Numbered from the stretch's first letter, positions 29,144-37,182 are shown. The stretch is 64,000 nucleotides of DNA from Mucilaginibacter mali (GCF_013283875.1 NZ_CP054139.1:3286001-3350000), one strand, 5' to 3'. Notes: generated by a model from the letters alone, not told the origin. Made by a program: numbers and translations.

Positions 29144-29175
29144 GACACACCCCTCGCCCCTCTCAAGAGGGGAGG
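29144..29175. repeat. Palindromic repeat, 5' side of DUF559 gene
   Basis: GACACACCCCTC followed by the palindrome CCCCTCTCAAGAGGGG and AGGC. It is built from the same parts as the repeat at 28667-28730, in opposite orientation, and sits 45 bp before the DUF559 start. Confidence 0.65.
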
Positions 29176-29207
29176 CTTTCGCTCAATTCCTGAAAACCTG
29201 ACTATTG

Positions 29208-29249
29208 ACAGCGCAGCGAATGACTCAATGACCCAATGACAGCGCAGCG
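29208..29249. repeat. Dispersed repeat (GTCATTGGGTCATT / GCGCTGTCATT family)
   Basis: Two direct copies of GACAGCGCAGCG flank TGACTCAATGACCCAAT. Related copies are at 30227-30264 and 57377-57449. The stop codon and last residues of the radical SAM gene lie inside this repeat. Confidence 0.6.
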
Positions 29250-30196
29250 TACTTTGATCCCTGCACCACGCCCCTTTCCAGCAAACGCTGATCGATAAAA
29301 TACTGGATCTCTGATTTTTTTAGTCCCCAGTTGGGAGCGATGAGCAGGTCCCAGTCGGATATCCCGAACAGGCGCTGGATCACAACATCAGGGCGAACCA
29401 GCGGTAACAGGTCGCAGAGGAAATCGGCATACTCTTCCAGGCTGAACAGTTTAAAAGGCTCGCGCTTGTACTTTACGCCCATTACCGAACCTTCAACAAT
29501 ATGCAGGTGATGGAACTTCACGAATTTAATTTGCGGGAAGCGGTTGATCTCGCCGGCATACTTCAGCATCATCTCCTTTGTTTCGCCAGGCAGGCCGAAT
29601 ATGGTGTGCACGCAGATATCCAGTTTGCTGTTTTCTACCAGTTTCAGGGCTTTTACCAAATCGTCGTGCGTGCAGCCGCGGTTGATCTGGCCCAGGGTTT
29701 CGTTATAGATGCTTTCCATACCCATTTCCAGGTCTACATCAAAGCGGTCGGTGTAACTTTCCAGCAGGGCTATCTTTTCAGCATCGATGCAATCGGGACG
29801 GGTACCTACCGATAAGCCGACAATGTTTTCGGTATCGATGCTCAGCGCCTCGTCATACAGCATTTTAAGGTAATGCGTTGGCGCGTAGGTATTGGTATTG
29901 GGTTGAAAATAGATGACAAACTTATCGGCCTTGTTGCCTTTGCGGGCGCGTTCCATACCCTGGATCACCTGCTCGCGCAGGGTTGGCGCCTGGCGCGATA
30001 CCGATGGCGTAAACGAATCGACATTGCAATAGGTACACCCCCCGTAGCCCTTGCTGCCATCGCGGTTAGGGCAGGTAAAGCCACCGTCTACAATCACCTT
30101 AAACACCCGTTGGCCGTTATATTTACGCTTAAGCCATGGGCCATAATTATTATAACCTTTTTCCCAAGTCGCCGCCGGTGAATCTGTTAACATCAT
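29225..30196 (-). CDS. TIGR01212 family radical SAM protein (YhcC-like)
   Basis: 323 residues. The 4Fe-4S cluster ligands are in FTCPNRDGSKGYGGCTYCN (first Cys widely spaced from the CxxC pair), a mark of this family, related to Elp3/HemN. GLSVGTRPDCIDAEKIALL, DLEMGMESIYNETLGQINRGC and ICVHTIFGLPGETKEMML complete the SAM barrel. Function is not established. The C-terminal residues YAALSLGH are encoded by a dispersed repeat, and another copy of that repeat lies 31 bp before the start, so the gene is bracketed by the repeat family. Confidence 0.9.
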   Translation of the reverse strand: MMLTDSPAATWEKGYNNYGPWLKRKYNGQRVFKVIVDGGFTCPNRDGSKGYGGCTYCNVDSFTPSVSRQAPTLREQVIQGMERARKGNKADKFVIYFQPNTNTYAPTHYLKMLYDEALSIDTENIVGLSVGTRPDCIDAEKIALLESYTDRFDVDLEMGMESIYNETLGQINRGCTHDDLVKALKLVENSKLDICVHTIFGLPGETKEMMLKYAGEINRFPQIKFVKFHHLHIVEGSVMGVKYKREPFKLFSLEEYADFLCDLLPLVRPDVVIQRLFGISDWDLLIAPNWGLKKSEIQYFIDQRLLERGVVQGSKYAALSLGH

Positions 30197-30226
30197 ATCG
30201 CCGGCAAAGATACAGAAATATTATTT

Positions 30227-30264
30227 GGTCATTAAGTCATTTACTGCGCTGCCATTGGGTCATT
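30227..30264. repeat. Dispersed repeat (GTCATTGGGTCATT family), second copy
   Basis: GGTCATTAAGTCATTTACTG followed by CGCTGCCATTGGGTCATT. It is related to the copy at 29208-29249 in reverse complement and to 57377-57449, and lies just upstream of the radical SAM gene. Confidence 0.55.
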
Positions 30265-30344
30265 AGTCCCAATCAGAATTTAAGATTTAGGAATGTTCAG
30301 AATTCTGTTAATTCATTAATCCCGTAAATTCTGATTCGGACAAG

Positions 30345-31043
30345 TTATTTCTTAAACTCCACCTTAACCGTATACAACGATGCCGTCAGCGGTACAAAAT
30401 CGGCCCAGTTAACCACACGGCTGGCAATTGCTTGCGGCCATGGGTCGCGAATGGTGACGGTTTGCGGGGTGATACCGGTTTGCTGGCCGTTAGCATCGAA
30501 TTTTATGGTGTATGTCATGGCCGTTAACACAAAAGCCCGGCCTTCCATATTTGCCGCGCCGGTACCCAGGATCAACGGCCGGCCGGCAGACAGTTCGTCA
30601 AATATAACATCAGGATCAAGCGTGGCGGTGGAAGTGTATATCCTCGAATCCGCCCCCCAATCGTGCGGCGAGGTGCGGTTGATGGCAAACATCAGGTCTT
30701 GCGGAGAGTTGTGCGACGCGGCTGCCCTGTTACTATTCAGGTTTAATATTTGATCCACCTGTACATTCAGGCCGTTATAATTCAGCACCATCATAATGCA
30801 GGTAGCCCAATCGGCAGTTATTGTGGCGTTTATGGTTGCCTGCAGAGCCGCGTCCTTTTCGGCGTCTGTTGGGTTAATTGATAACGCGGGTGGCAACGGT
30901 GGTGTAACCCGCTCAAACCTGAAGGGATGATCGTAAGCCCCTACCGAAAAGGTGGTTTGACCAATGCGTTTTATATTAGGATTTTGCGCCGAAGCAAATG
31001 TGGTGATCAGGACAAAGGTCAGGATAGAGAAAAGCGTTTTCAT
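30345..31043 (-). CDS. Secreted papain-like (AvrRpt2/C39-like) protein with catalytic residues replaced
   Basis: 232 residues from the Met of MKTLFSILTF, which gives a signal peptide (cleavage after TFASA); an ATG 24 bases upstream is possible. The segment ADWATCIMMVLNYNG lines up with the WCWAACxQMVLNYYG helix of papain-like AvrRpt2/C39 peptidases. In this alignment the catalytic Cys becomes Asp78 while the second Cys is kept (Cys82). In EGRAFVLTAM the position of the catalytic His holds Arg169 (usual form GHAVVLTG). The Asp-containing strand VTIRDPWP is kept. It is probably a non-catalytic binding protein. Monocistronic, followed by the dispersed repeat. Confidence 0.6.
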   Translation of the reverse strand: MKTLFSILTFVLITTFASAQNPNIKRIGQTTFSVGAYDHPFRFERVTPPLPPALSINPTDAEKDAALQATINATITADWATCIMMVLNYNGLNVQVDQILNLNSNRAAASHNSPQDLMFAINRTSPHDWGADSRIYTSTATLDPDVIFDELSAGRPLILGTGAANMEGRAFVLTAMTYTIKFDANGQQTGITPQTVTIRDPWPQAIASRVVNWADFVPLTASLYTVKVEFKK

Positions 31044-31155
31044 AGGATAGTGTAAATACGTACACAAATTAGCGAAAGTATTTGATTTTTTCAGCCTTCG
31101 GGATTGCTGTTCCGTGCGTACGGCGGCACGGCGAAATACGTGCAGGCATATGAGC

Positions 31156-31188
31156 GAAAAACCCGGGCCAAAAAGACAAGGCCCGGGC
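31156..31188 (-). terminator. Rho-independent terminator after bactofilin operon
   Basis: On the minus strand CCCGGGCC (31180-31187, complement) pairs with GGCCCGGG (31162-31169) around a 10-nt loop, followed by TTTTTC. A strong stem with a U-tract, 17 bp beyond the bactofilin stop. Confidence 0.85.
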
Positions 31189-31204
31189 TATTATAATCAC
31201 ATTC

Positions 31205-31972
31205 TTACCACCAGCGTCCGCTGGCGGCTTCTTGAGTTTCAGTTTTTGTAGCCGGCTTCGCTGCAGCAGCGGCTACGGGTTTCTTTTCAGGAGTGGCGGC
31301 CGTAAGTGCCTCCACGGGTTTATTTGCAGGCATGGCAGCAGTAACAGGCTTATGCTGTTCGGCTGGCACATACGCTTCCATTTGCTGATTGGCAGATACC
31401 GCAGCTACTACAGGCTTTGGGGCTGGAGTAAGCAATACCTCTTCGGCTGCTTTAGCAGCAGCCGGGTTGGGCACGCTTGGCTTCTGCTGCACGGGCTTAA
31501 CAAGTTCCTCTGTTTTGGGTGTAAGCGTTACCGCATCGGCCGCTATGTTTAGCGGGCGCGGCAATTCTTCGGTCGGCAGGTGCCTTTTCAAGGTATCGGT
31601 CAGCTTTATCATGGCATAAATATCGGTGGTTACCTTTATATCGCCGTTTACTTTAGCGCCCGGTTCTATATCAATTACCGGGGCGTTTAAAGTGCCTTTT
31701 ATTACAGCTGTCTTTTTTATCTCAATGCGTTCCGTACCGGTTATAGCGCCGGTTACCGTTCCGCTTATCACACAATGTTTGGCCAGTGTATTGCCTTTTA
31801 AAACAGCGGCGCGCTCAACAATACACTCCCCACCGCTGTATAAATTAGCTGTAAGCGCCTCGTTAATCAGCACCAGGTCCTGCGCGTAATAATTATCTCC
31901 CTCGTGCACCAAACTACTTATATTGGATGCTATTAAAGGGTCGGGGGTACCCTTTTTCAAAAAATTTAGCAT
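31205..31972 (-). CDS. Bactofilin family polymer-forming protein
   Basis: 255 residues. The bactofilin core spans about residues 15-120, with its right-handed beta-helix rungs (GGECIVERAAVLKGNTLAKH; ISGTVTGAITGTERIEIKKT; GTLNAPVIDIEPGAKVNGDI). A Pro/Ala/Lys-rich low-complexity tail of about 130 residues follows and ends ASGRWW. Bactofilins self-assemble into nucleotide-free filaments that scaffold envelope proteins. The core is followed by an unusually long disordered tail whose aromatic end could be a membrane or partner anchor (inference). It starts 23 bp after the actin-like gene and is followed by a strong terminator, so the two form one operon. Confidence 0.88.
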   Translation of the reverse strand: MLNFLKKGTPDPLIASNISSLVHEGDNYYAQDLVLINEALTANLYSGGECIVERAAVLKGNTLAKHCVISGTVTGAITGTERIEIKKTAVIKGTLNAPVIDIEPGAKVNGDIKVTTDIYAMIKLTDTLKRHLPTEELPRPLNIAADAVTLTPKTEELVKPVQQKPSVPNPAAAKAAEEVLLTPAPKPVVAAVSANQQMEAYVPAEQHKPVTAAMPANKPVEALTAATPEKKPVAAAAAKPATKTETQEAASGRWW

Positions 31973-31995
31973 AGCAAAAATGGGTTGGGCGTATA

Positions 31996-33015
31996 TTATT
32001 CTCCGTCGAAATTGGTTACAACAGTGGTTGAGTTACCCACATCGATACCAACTGCCGAAGACTTGCTACCGCCCGATACACGCACTGAATTAAGCGCGTA
32101 ACCCTTGCTGGCTAAAGTTGCCGGATCGCTCACCACTTCAATTTGCAATATCTCACCAAACTCAGTAGTAAAGCAATCAACCAGGTCCTGGTAATACATG
32201 CCGCCACCACACAGGTATACCTTGTTGGTGCGGGTAAGGTTTTTATCGGTGATGATGTTACGCAGGGCCGGCGAAATGACCTCGTTGTAATAAGCCTTCA
32301 GGGCGTTCTTCCTGATCTCGCGCACATCGATATTTTTCCTGTCTAAGTATAAAGAACCGCGCTGAAAAGCTTCATCAAGCGTATGCGCTGTGCGGAAGCC
32401 CAGGTAGTGGTTTTTGGTCAGTTCGTTGATCATGTAATTGATGGCATAACGCATGCCATGGGTACTGATCATGGTTTGCTCAACCACGCCCGAGTCGGTG
32501 CTTAATATCGATTCGAAGGTACCGAAGCCGCAGCTCAGGATAAAGAAGTTTCCGCTTGCCCTTTCTTCGCCTTTGCGCAGGGCAATGGAGCAACCCACTA
32601 TTTCGGGGATCACATCAACATTGGCTACATCCAGCATTTTGGTTTTTTTGCCGGTGCTGCCAAAGGTAGACCCATCGTATTCAATAATATGGTTTTTACG
32701 CAGGTATTCAACAGCCGCGTCTTTATAAATGCGGTAAGTTGAATAAGGGAAACCGGTGGTAATGGTAACAGGCTGGCCAACGTTATCGGCAATAAGCAGC
32801 ATGGCCGCTTTTACCAGCAACTGGTAATCCATGTCGTTTGGCGACGAATTGATAAGCTTATGCGGGGCCTGGCCTTCGGTAATGGCGAGGTTGCCGCATA
32901 TATACCATTGATTGTTGTGAAACACCTTTAGGCCGTTTAACAGGTCGGTTGACGTGTTTGCCAGGTTGGTGTTGTTGTTTTCAATTAAACTTGAAAAGGT
33001 TTGTGATAATAACAT
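31996..33015 (-). CDS. Actin/ParM-like protein, apparently circularly permuted
   Basis: 339 residues. Residues 30-110 match the N-terminal domain of ParM/Alp-type actins but start after the place of the phosphate-1 loop (WYICGNLAITEGQAPH; VTITTGFPYSTY). VDVIPEIVGCSIAL precedes a phosphate-2-like strand FFILSCGFGTFES (157-169), where the usual Asp is Ser161. KVYLCGGGMYY (265-275) is the adenosine motif. The missing phosphate-1 motif is at the very end: AVGIDVGNSTTVVTNF (321-336). An in-frame TAA lies five codons before the ATG, so no N-terminal copy exists. The order is that of a circular permutant cut in the first beta hairpin. Operon with bactofilin. Confidence 0.8.
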   Translation of the reverse strand: MLLSQTFSSLIENNNTNLANTSTDLLNGLKVFHNNQWYICGNLAITEGQAPHKLINSSPNDMDYQLLVKAAMLLIADNVGQPVTITTGFPYSTYRIYKDAAVEYLRKNHIIEYDGSTFGSTGKKTKMLDVANVDVIPEIVGCSIALRKGEERASGNFFILSCGFGTFESILSTDSGVVEQTMISTHGMRYAINYMINELTKNHYLGFRTAHTLDEAFQRGSLYLDRKNIDVREIRKNALKAYYNEVISPALRNIITDKNLTRTNKVYLCGGGMYYQDLVDCFTTEFGEILQIEVVSDPATLASKGYALNSVRVSGGSKSSAVGIDVGNSTTVVTNFDGE

Positions 33016-33685
33016 TGGAGCGGAGTGTTAATTGGTTAAGATTGTTATGCTATTAGATCTGTTTTTGCGCTAAAGCTAATTTTAGTTAATAGGCAATTAT
33101 GTTTTACATTTTGAAACTATTTTTCTATTCGAAAAAATATATATCCAATCTGTTTAAACCGAGGGCGTTTAATCTCCTGAAAAACCGTGCTTTAACACAC
33201 CCAATATACGGGTTTAGCCCTGCCAAATCTGCATTTTTTTCCAATTACATATTGATTAACGGCAGTTATCCAATGATTAATCCACAAAAACCATTCGCTT
33301 AAATTTTTACCAAAAGATTAATAATTAACAGTTGATTAACTTGTTTTTTACAGGAAACCTACCATGAAATTATCAATTAACTGGCTTTTTTCTTCCCAAA
33401 AAATGGGCAAAAAGCAGTTTTTATAGGCCATCAGCGCATTTTTTGAAAAAAGTTAAACTTTTAAAGAACCTTTTCCAATCAACAACCGTATACTGTTACC
33501 GCGAGGTTATACGCGCATTTTATCCTGATTTTAGTACCGCATCCCATATTTACTTTTGAGAAAAAATATCCCAGGGGATGCAAGACAGATAATTTCCCGC
33601 TTAGAAATAACCGGAGCAACTATTTTTCGGTATGGAATAGCCTTACAATATCCTTCTATAATGCAAAAATACTTGCCATACATTA
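33016..33685. other. AT-rich intergenic region without a gene
   Basis: About 670 bp between the actin-like and zinc-finger genes, clearly richer in A/T than its surroundings. It must contain the promoter of the actin-bactofilin operon: on the minus strand a TAGCTTTA box near 33070 resembles the -7 element, but no convincing -33 partner is visible. Short open frames here have no recognisable protein character. Confidence 0.5.
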
Positions 33686-33958
33686 TTAATATTCGGCAAA
33701 TACTTCATCGGGATAGCACCATAACCAGCGTTCGCCGGGCTGTGCCGAACTGATAACCGGATGGCCCGTCTCATGATGATGTGCCGTCATATGCTTCATG
33801 GGCGAATCATCGCAGCAAAGGGTTACGCCACAGGTTTGGCAAGTGCGCAGGTGCACCCAGCGGCCATGATTTTTAATACAGATCTCGCAAACCAGTTCAT
33901 CGGCCACCTGCAGGGTGGTCAGGTCTTTTATGTGGTTGCAAATTTCTTTCTGTGCCAT
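33686..33958 (-). CDS. UBP-type zinc-finger protein
   Basis: 90 residues, all zinc finger. Ligand pattern: CNHIKDL, LVCEICIKNHGRWVHLRTCQTCGVTLCCDDSP, KHMTAHHHETGHPVI and WLWCYPDEVF. It is the arrangement of Cys and His of the ZnF-UBP fold, known in eukaryotes for binding free C-terminal Gly-Gly of ubiquitin. Bacteria lack ubiquitin, so the ligand here is unknown. It lies on the same strand as and downstream of the response regulator-flavoprotein fusion and the histidine kinase. Confidence 0.9.
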   Translation of the reverse strand: MAQKEICNHIKDLTTLQVADELVCEICIKNHGRWVHLRTCQTCGVTLCCDDSPMKHMTAHHHETGHPVISSAQPGERWLWCYPDEVFAEY

Positions 33959-34006
33959 AGGTTGATGTTTTATAATAATAGTATACGTTCCTCTGCTTAA
34001 TTATTT

Positions 34007-34062
34007 ACTCACCCCGACAGCGCTACGCTGGTCGGCCCTCTCTTCGCTGCGCGGAAAGAGGG
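34007..34062. repeat. Palindromic repeat, CTCACCCCGAC / GGTCGGCCCTCTCTTCG family
   Basis: Between the zinc-finger and RR-flavoprotein genes. It contains CTCACCCCGAC, GCTACGCTGGTCGG and CCCTCTCTTCGCTGCGCGG, the same blocks as in both arms of the larger element at 37269-37424. Can fold on itself. Confidence 0.6.
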
Positions 34063-34074
34063 CAGGAATAATGC

Positions 34075-35742
34075 TTACTTCACTTCAGCCAGATATTTAT
34101 GAACAAAGCTGATCGCCATAGATCCCTCTCCTACTGCCGATGCCACGCGGTTCATGGCCCCGGCCCGCACATCGCCGGCGGCGAATATGCCCGGGCAACT
34201 GGTCTCTAATAAGTACGGATCACGTTTTTGCTTCCAGATCTTGTTAAAGTCGCCGTAGGTTTTCAAATCGCGGCCGGTCTCGATGAAGCCCTTGCCATCT
34301 TTAATAATGTCCAGTTCTATCCATTCGGTAAAAGGTTTGGCGCCGATGAAGATATACAAGGCATCGGCCACCTTGGTTTCCACCTGTTGGGTATCTACGT
34401 TAATAATATCCAGTTCCTCTAACCGCTCGTTGCCACGTGCTTCGGTAATTTCGCTTTTAGGTTTGATATGGATGTTTGGCGTAGCTGCTATCTGGTCTAT
34501 CAAATAAGCCGACATGGTGCTGCTCAAGTCCTCCTTGCGGATAAGGATATATACGTTCTTAGCAAACTTAGACAGGTACATGGCCGCCTGACCAGCCGAA
34601 TTACCGCCGCCAACCACATACACTTCCTTATCTTTACAGGCCGCCGCTTCCGTCATGGCCGCGCCGTAGTATATGCCGGCCCCGGTAAAATCGCCAATGC
34701 CGGTGGTTTCCAGCTTACGGTAGTCAACCCCGGTGGTGATCACCACGCTGCGGGTATTGATAGGTTCAGCATCATCCATAATGATCTTCTTATACCCATC
34801 TTTCTGCTCGATAGATTTAACCGATTGCGGCGAAAGGAATTCGGTACCCAAACGTGCGGCCTGTGTAATGGCACGGCGCGTTAGTTCGGCCCCGCTTAAT
34901 CCTGTTGGGAAGCCAAGGTAGTTTTCTATGCGCGAACTGGTGCCCACCTGTCCGCCCGGCGCGCGGCGTTCTATCAGCAAGGTCTTTAATCCTTCCGATG
35001 CGCCATAAACCCCGGCCGCCAATCCCGCGGGACCAGCACCGATGATCACCACATCGTATACATCCTGCCGCTCAACATGCGGGTTAAGGCCAATTTTGGC
35101 GGCCAGTTCCACAATGCCGGGCTTGGACAGGTAGGTGCCATCCTCTAAAAATACAACAGGCAAGTCTTTATTAGTGAGTTTGTTTACTTCTAATAATTTA
35201 GCGCCCTCATGATCAGTAGTAATATCATGCCATTGATAAGGCACCAGGTTACCGGCCAAAAAGTCTTTGATCTCGTGCGATGAATTGGAATACTGGTAAC
35301 CTATCACCTTGATGCCTTTAAATACGGGGTGATAATCGCACTCCCAGTCATCAAGCAAATCGTTAATTATCGGATATAGTTTTTCCTCGGGTGGGTCCCA
35401 GGGTTTTACCAGGTAATAATCAAGCTTAACGGCATTGATAGCCTTAATAGCCGCGTCCTTATCCGAGTAGGCGGTCAGCAAGATGCGCTTAGCCTCGGGA
35501 TAAATTTTCATGGCCTTTTCTAAAAAACTAACGCCATCCATCTCGGGCATTCGCTGGTCTGATACAAACAAGGCAACGCTTTCGCCCTTGTTCTTCAATT
35601 CAAGCAGGCTATCCAACGCTTCCTGCACCTTATCGGTGCCTAATATCTTATACTTTTCGCGGTACTTCCCCTTCAGATCGCGGGTTATGGCGCGCAGTAC
35701 CTGGGCATCATCATCAATACAAAATATAATGGGCAAACTCAT
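34075..35742 (-). CDS. Response regulator fused to thioredoxin-reductase-like flavoprotein lacking the CxxC
   Basis: 555 residues. Receiver domain (1-125; phospho-Asp in LFVSDQRMPEMDG near 61, Lys in YLVKPWDPPE), a thioredoxin/glutaredoxin-like linker (about 150-220), then a two-dinucleotide-fold flavoprotein: VVIIGAGPAGLAAGVYGA (FAD, about 232) and VYVVGGGNSAGQAAMYLSK (NADPH, about 376), ending FAAGDVRAGAMNRVASAVGEG. Thioredoxin reductases carry CPxC just before the NADPH motif; here the place reads GAGIYYGAAMTEA, with no cysteine pair. So it can be an NADPH-flavin enzyme or sensor but not a classical thioredoxin reductase. 36 bp downstream of its probable kinase. Confidence 0.88.
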   Translation of the reverse strand: MSLPIIFCIDDDAQVLRAITRDLKGKYREKYKILGTDKVQEALDSLLELKNKGESVALFVSDQRMPEMDGVSFLEKAMKIYPEAKRILLTAYSDKDAAIKAINAVKLDYYLVKPWDPPEEKLYPIINDLLDDWECDYHPVFKGIKVIGYQYSNSSHEIKDFLAGNLVPYQWHDITTDHEGAKLLEVNKLTNKDLPVVFLEDGTYLSKPGIVELAAKIGLNPHVERQDVYDVVIIGAGPAGLAAGVYGASEGLKTLLIERRAPGGQVGTSSRIENYLGFPTGLSGAELTRRAITQAARLGTEFLSPQSVKSIEQKDGYKKIIMDDAEPINTRSVVITTGVDYRKLETTGIGDFTGAGIYYGAAMTEAAACKDKEVYVVGGGNSAGQAAMYLSKFAKNVYILIRKEDLSSTMSAYLIDQIAATPNIHIKPKSEITEARGNERLEELDIINVDTQQVETKVADALYIFIGAKPFTEWIELDIIKDGKGFIETGRDLKTYGDFNKIWKQKRDPYLLETSCPGIFAAGDVRAGAMNRVASAVGEGSMAISFVHKYLAEVK

Positions 35743-35778
35743 TCAGTTCCTTTTGTTTTTCGGTTATAAATATAGGCA

Positions 35779-37182
35779 TCAATCGCCGTTGATGGGAAAC
35801 TCTACCTTAAATTCGGTACAGCCGGGCACCGAGTTTAGCTTGATGGTACCCTTATGCTGCTGTACAATACGCGTCACCACATCAAGCCCCAGGCCGGTAC
35901 CCTTTCCTACCTCCTTAGTGGTAAAAAACGGATCGAAAATGCGGCTTTGAATTTCTTCGGGGATGCCCGGGCCATCGTCAATAACAGATACCTGCACACA
36001 TTCGCCATCACGGGCAGTTTTAATGGTCAGTACCCCTTTCCGGTTAGCCTCCATAGCATCCAGCGCGTTATCTATCAGGTTGGTCCACACCTGGTTCAGT
36101 TCGCCAATCATGGCGTTTACCGGCGGCAACGTAGTATCAAACTGCTGATCGACGGTGATATTACCGTACTTCACCTTATGCTGCAGCATGGTCAGCGTAC
36201 TCAGGATGCCTTTATGGATATCCGCATATTGCTTGCCATGGCCCTGGTCCATGTGGGTAAAGTTCTTCACCGCGCCAACCAGATCGGCAATGCGGCGCGA
36301 GGCATCTTCAATATCCATTACCATCTTTTCGGTTACCAGGTTATTGTTGATCCAGTTGAAAACCGCCGAAAGCGAATCATCGGGGATATGCGCTTTAAAA
36401 CTATCCAGGTCGCCTGGAGTGAATCCAAACTCTACCATGTTCTCGGCAATTTCCTGGCTGTTGTCAATATCGTAATTATCCATCCAGTCCAACAGGTCGT
36501 CTTCCATGTTGCCGCGCTGCATCATCGTCAGTTGCGGCTTTTCCTCGCGGCAGATGACAGCAAACAGACGGTCGCTTACAAAGTCCACGCCTTCGGATGT
36601 CACCTTTACATTCATTACCTTTTTAAAGGTTTCGGGAGTTAGTTGCAGGTGTTTTAATAAGGATGCCGCCCCACGCACTACCGCTGCTGCCGGGTTATTC
36701 AACTCGTGCGCCAAACCGGCCGAAAGTTTACCCAGGGCCATCATCTTCTCGTTTTGCTGCTCAAAAGCGGTGAAGTTACGTACACGGGTAGTCATTACAT
36801 GTACCAGGGCCTGCGTCAGCTCAAACTGGGTGCGGATCATCTCCTCCATCTTTTCGACGGGGAAGAACAGGTAATCCATAGTAGTTACCACCTCTCCATA
36901 ACCATTAATGGCCTTAGCCCGCGAGAATGGCAGATAGCCCGTGATAGACTTCCCTTCAAAGGCCGTTACCTCGCGCAGTTCATCGCCCTGCTGCACGCAA
37001 AGCCTGAATTTGCCCGAGATGATAATATAGGTACCCTTTATCTTATCGCCATGCCTGAAGACCTCCTCGCCGGGTTCAAGCCGCATTTGCGTACAGTTGT
37101 CCAGCAGCCATTGCAGTTGTTTTTTGGGTACATCCTTAATGGCGTCGATGCTTTGCAGCCATTCTACATCTACATTTATCAT
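35779..37182 (-). CDS. Histidine kinase with N-terminal cyclic-nucleotide-binding-like domain
   Basis: 467 residues. Crp-like beta barrel at 1-125 (LRLEPGEEVFRHGDKIKGTYIIISGKFRL; the cNMP-binding Arg-Ala segment is not obvious). HisKA-like helix MALGKLSAGLAHELNNPAAAVVRG with His near 160, a helical region, and HATPase with NLIDNALDAMEANRKG (N box), DDGPGIPEE (G1) and GKGTGLGLDVVTRIV (G2). No membrane segments, so it senses a cytoplasmic signal. The next gene carries a receiver domain, its likely phosphotransfer partner. First gene of the three-gene cassette with the UBP zinc finger. Confidence 0.9.
   Translation of the reverse strand: MINVDVEWLQSIDAIKDVPKKQLQWLLDNCTQMRLEPGEEVFRHGDKIKGTYIIISGKFRLCVQQGDELREVTAFEGKSITGYLPFSRAKAINGYGEVVTTMDYLFFPVEKMEEMIRTQFELTQALVHVMTTRVRNFTAFEQQNEKMMALGKLSAGLAHELNNPAAAVVRGAASLLKHLQLTPETFKKVMNVKVTSEGVDFVSDRLFAVICREEKPQLTMMQRGNMEDDLLDWMDNYDIDNSQEIAENMVEFGFTPGDLDSFKAHIPDDSLSAVFNWINNNLVTEKMVMDIEDASRRIADLVGAVKNFTHMDQGHGKQYADIHKGILSTLTMLQHKVKYGNITVDQQFDTTLPPVNAMIGELNQVWTNLIDNALDAMEANRKGVLTIKTARDGECVQVSVIDDGPGIPEEIQSRIFDPFFTTKEVGKGTGLGLDVVTRIVQQHKGTIKLNSVPGCTEFKVEFPINGD

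Noticed and set aside
33099..33302. Short open frame rich in Phe, Lys and Asn in the A/T-rich gap before the actin-like operon
   Set aside because: Its composition is what A/T-rich DNA gives by chance; no Shine-Dalgarno, no recognisable motif, and it lies in the expected promoter region.
34075..35742. Ordinary thioredoxin reductase (trxB)
   Set aside because: The CPxC active site is missing and a receiver domain is fused at the N terminus.
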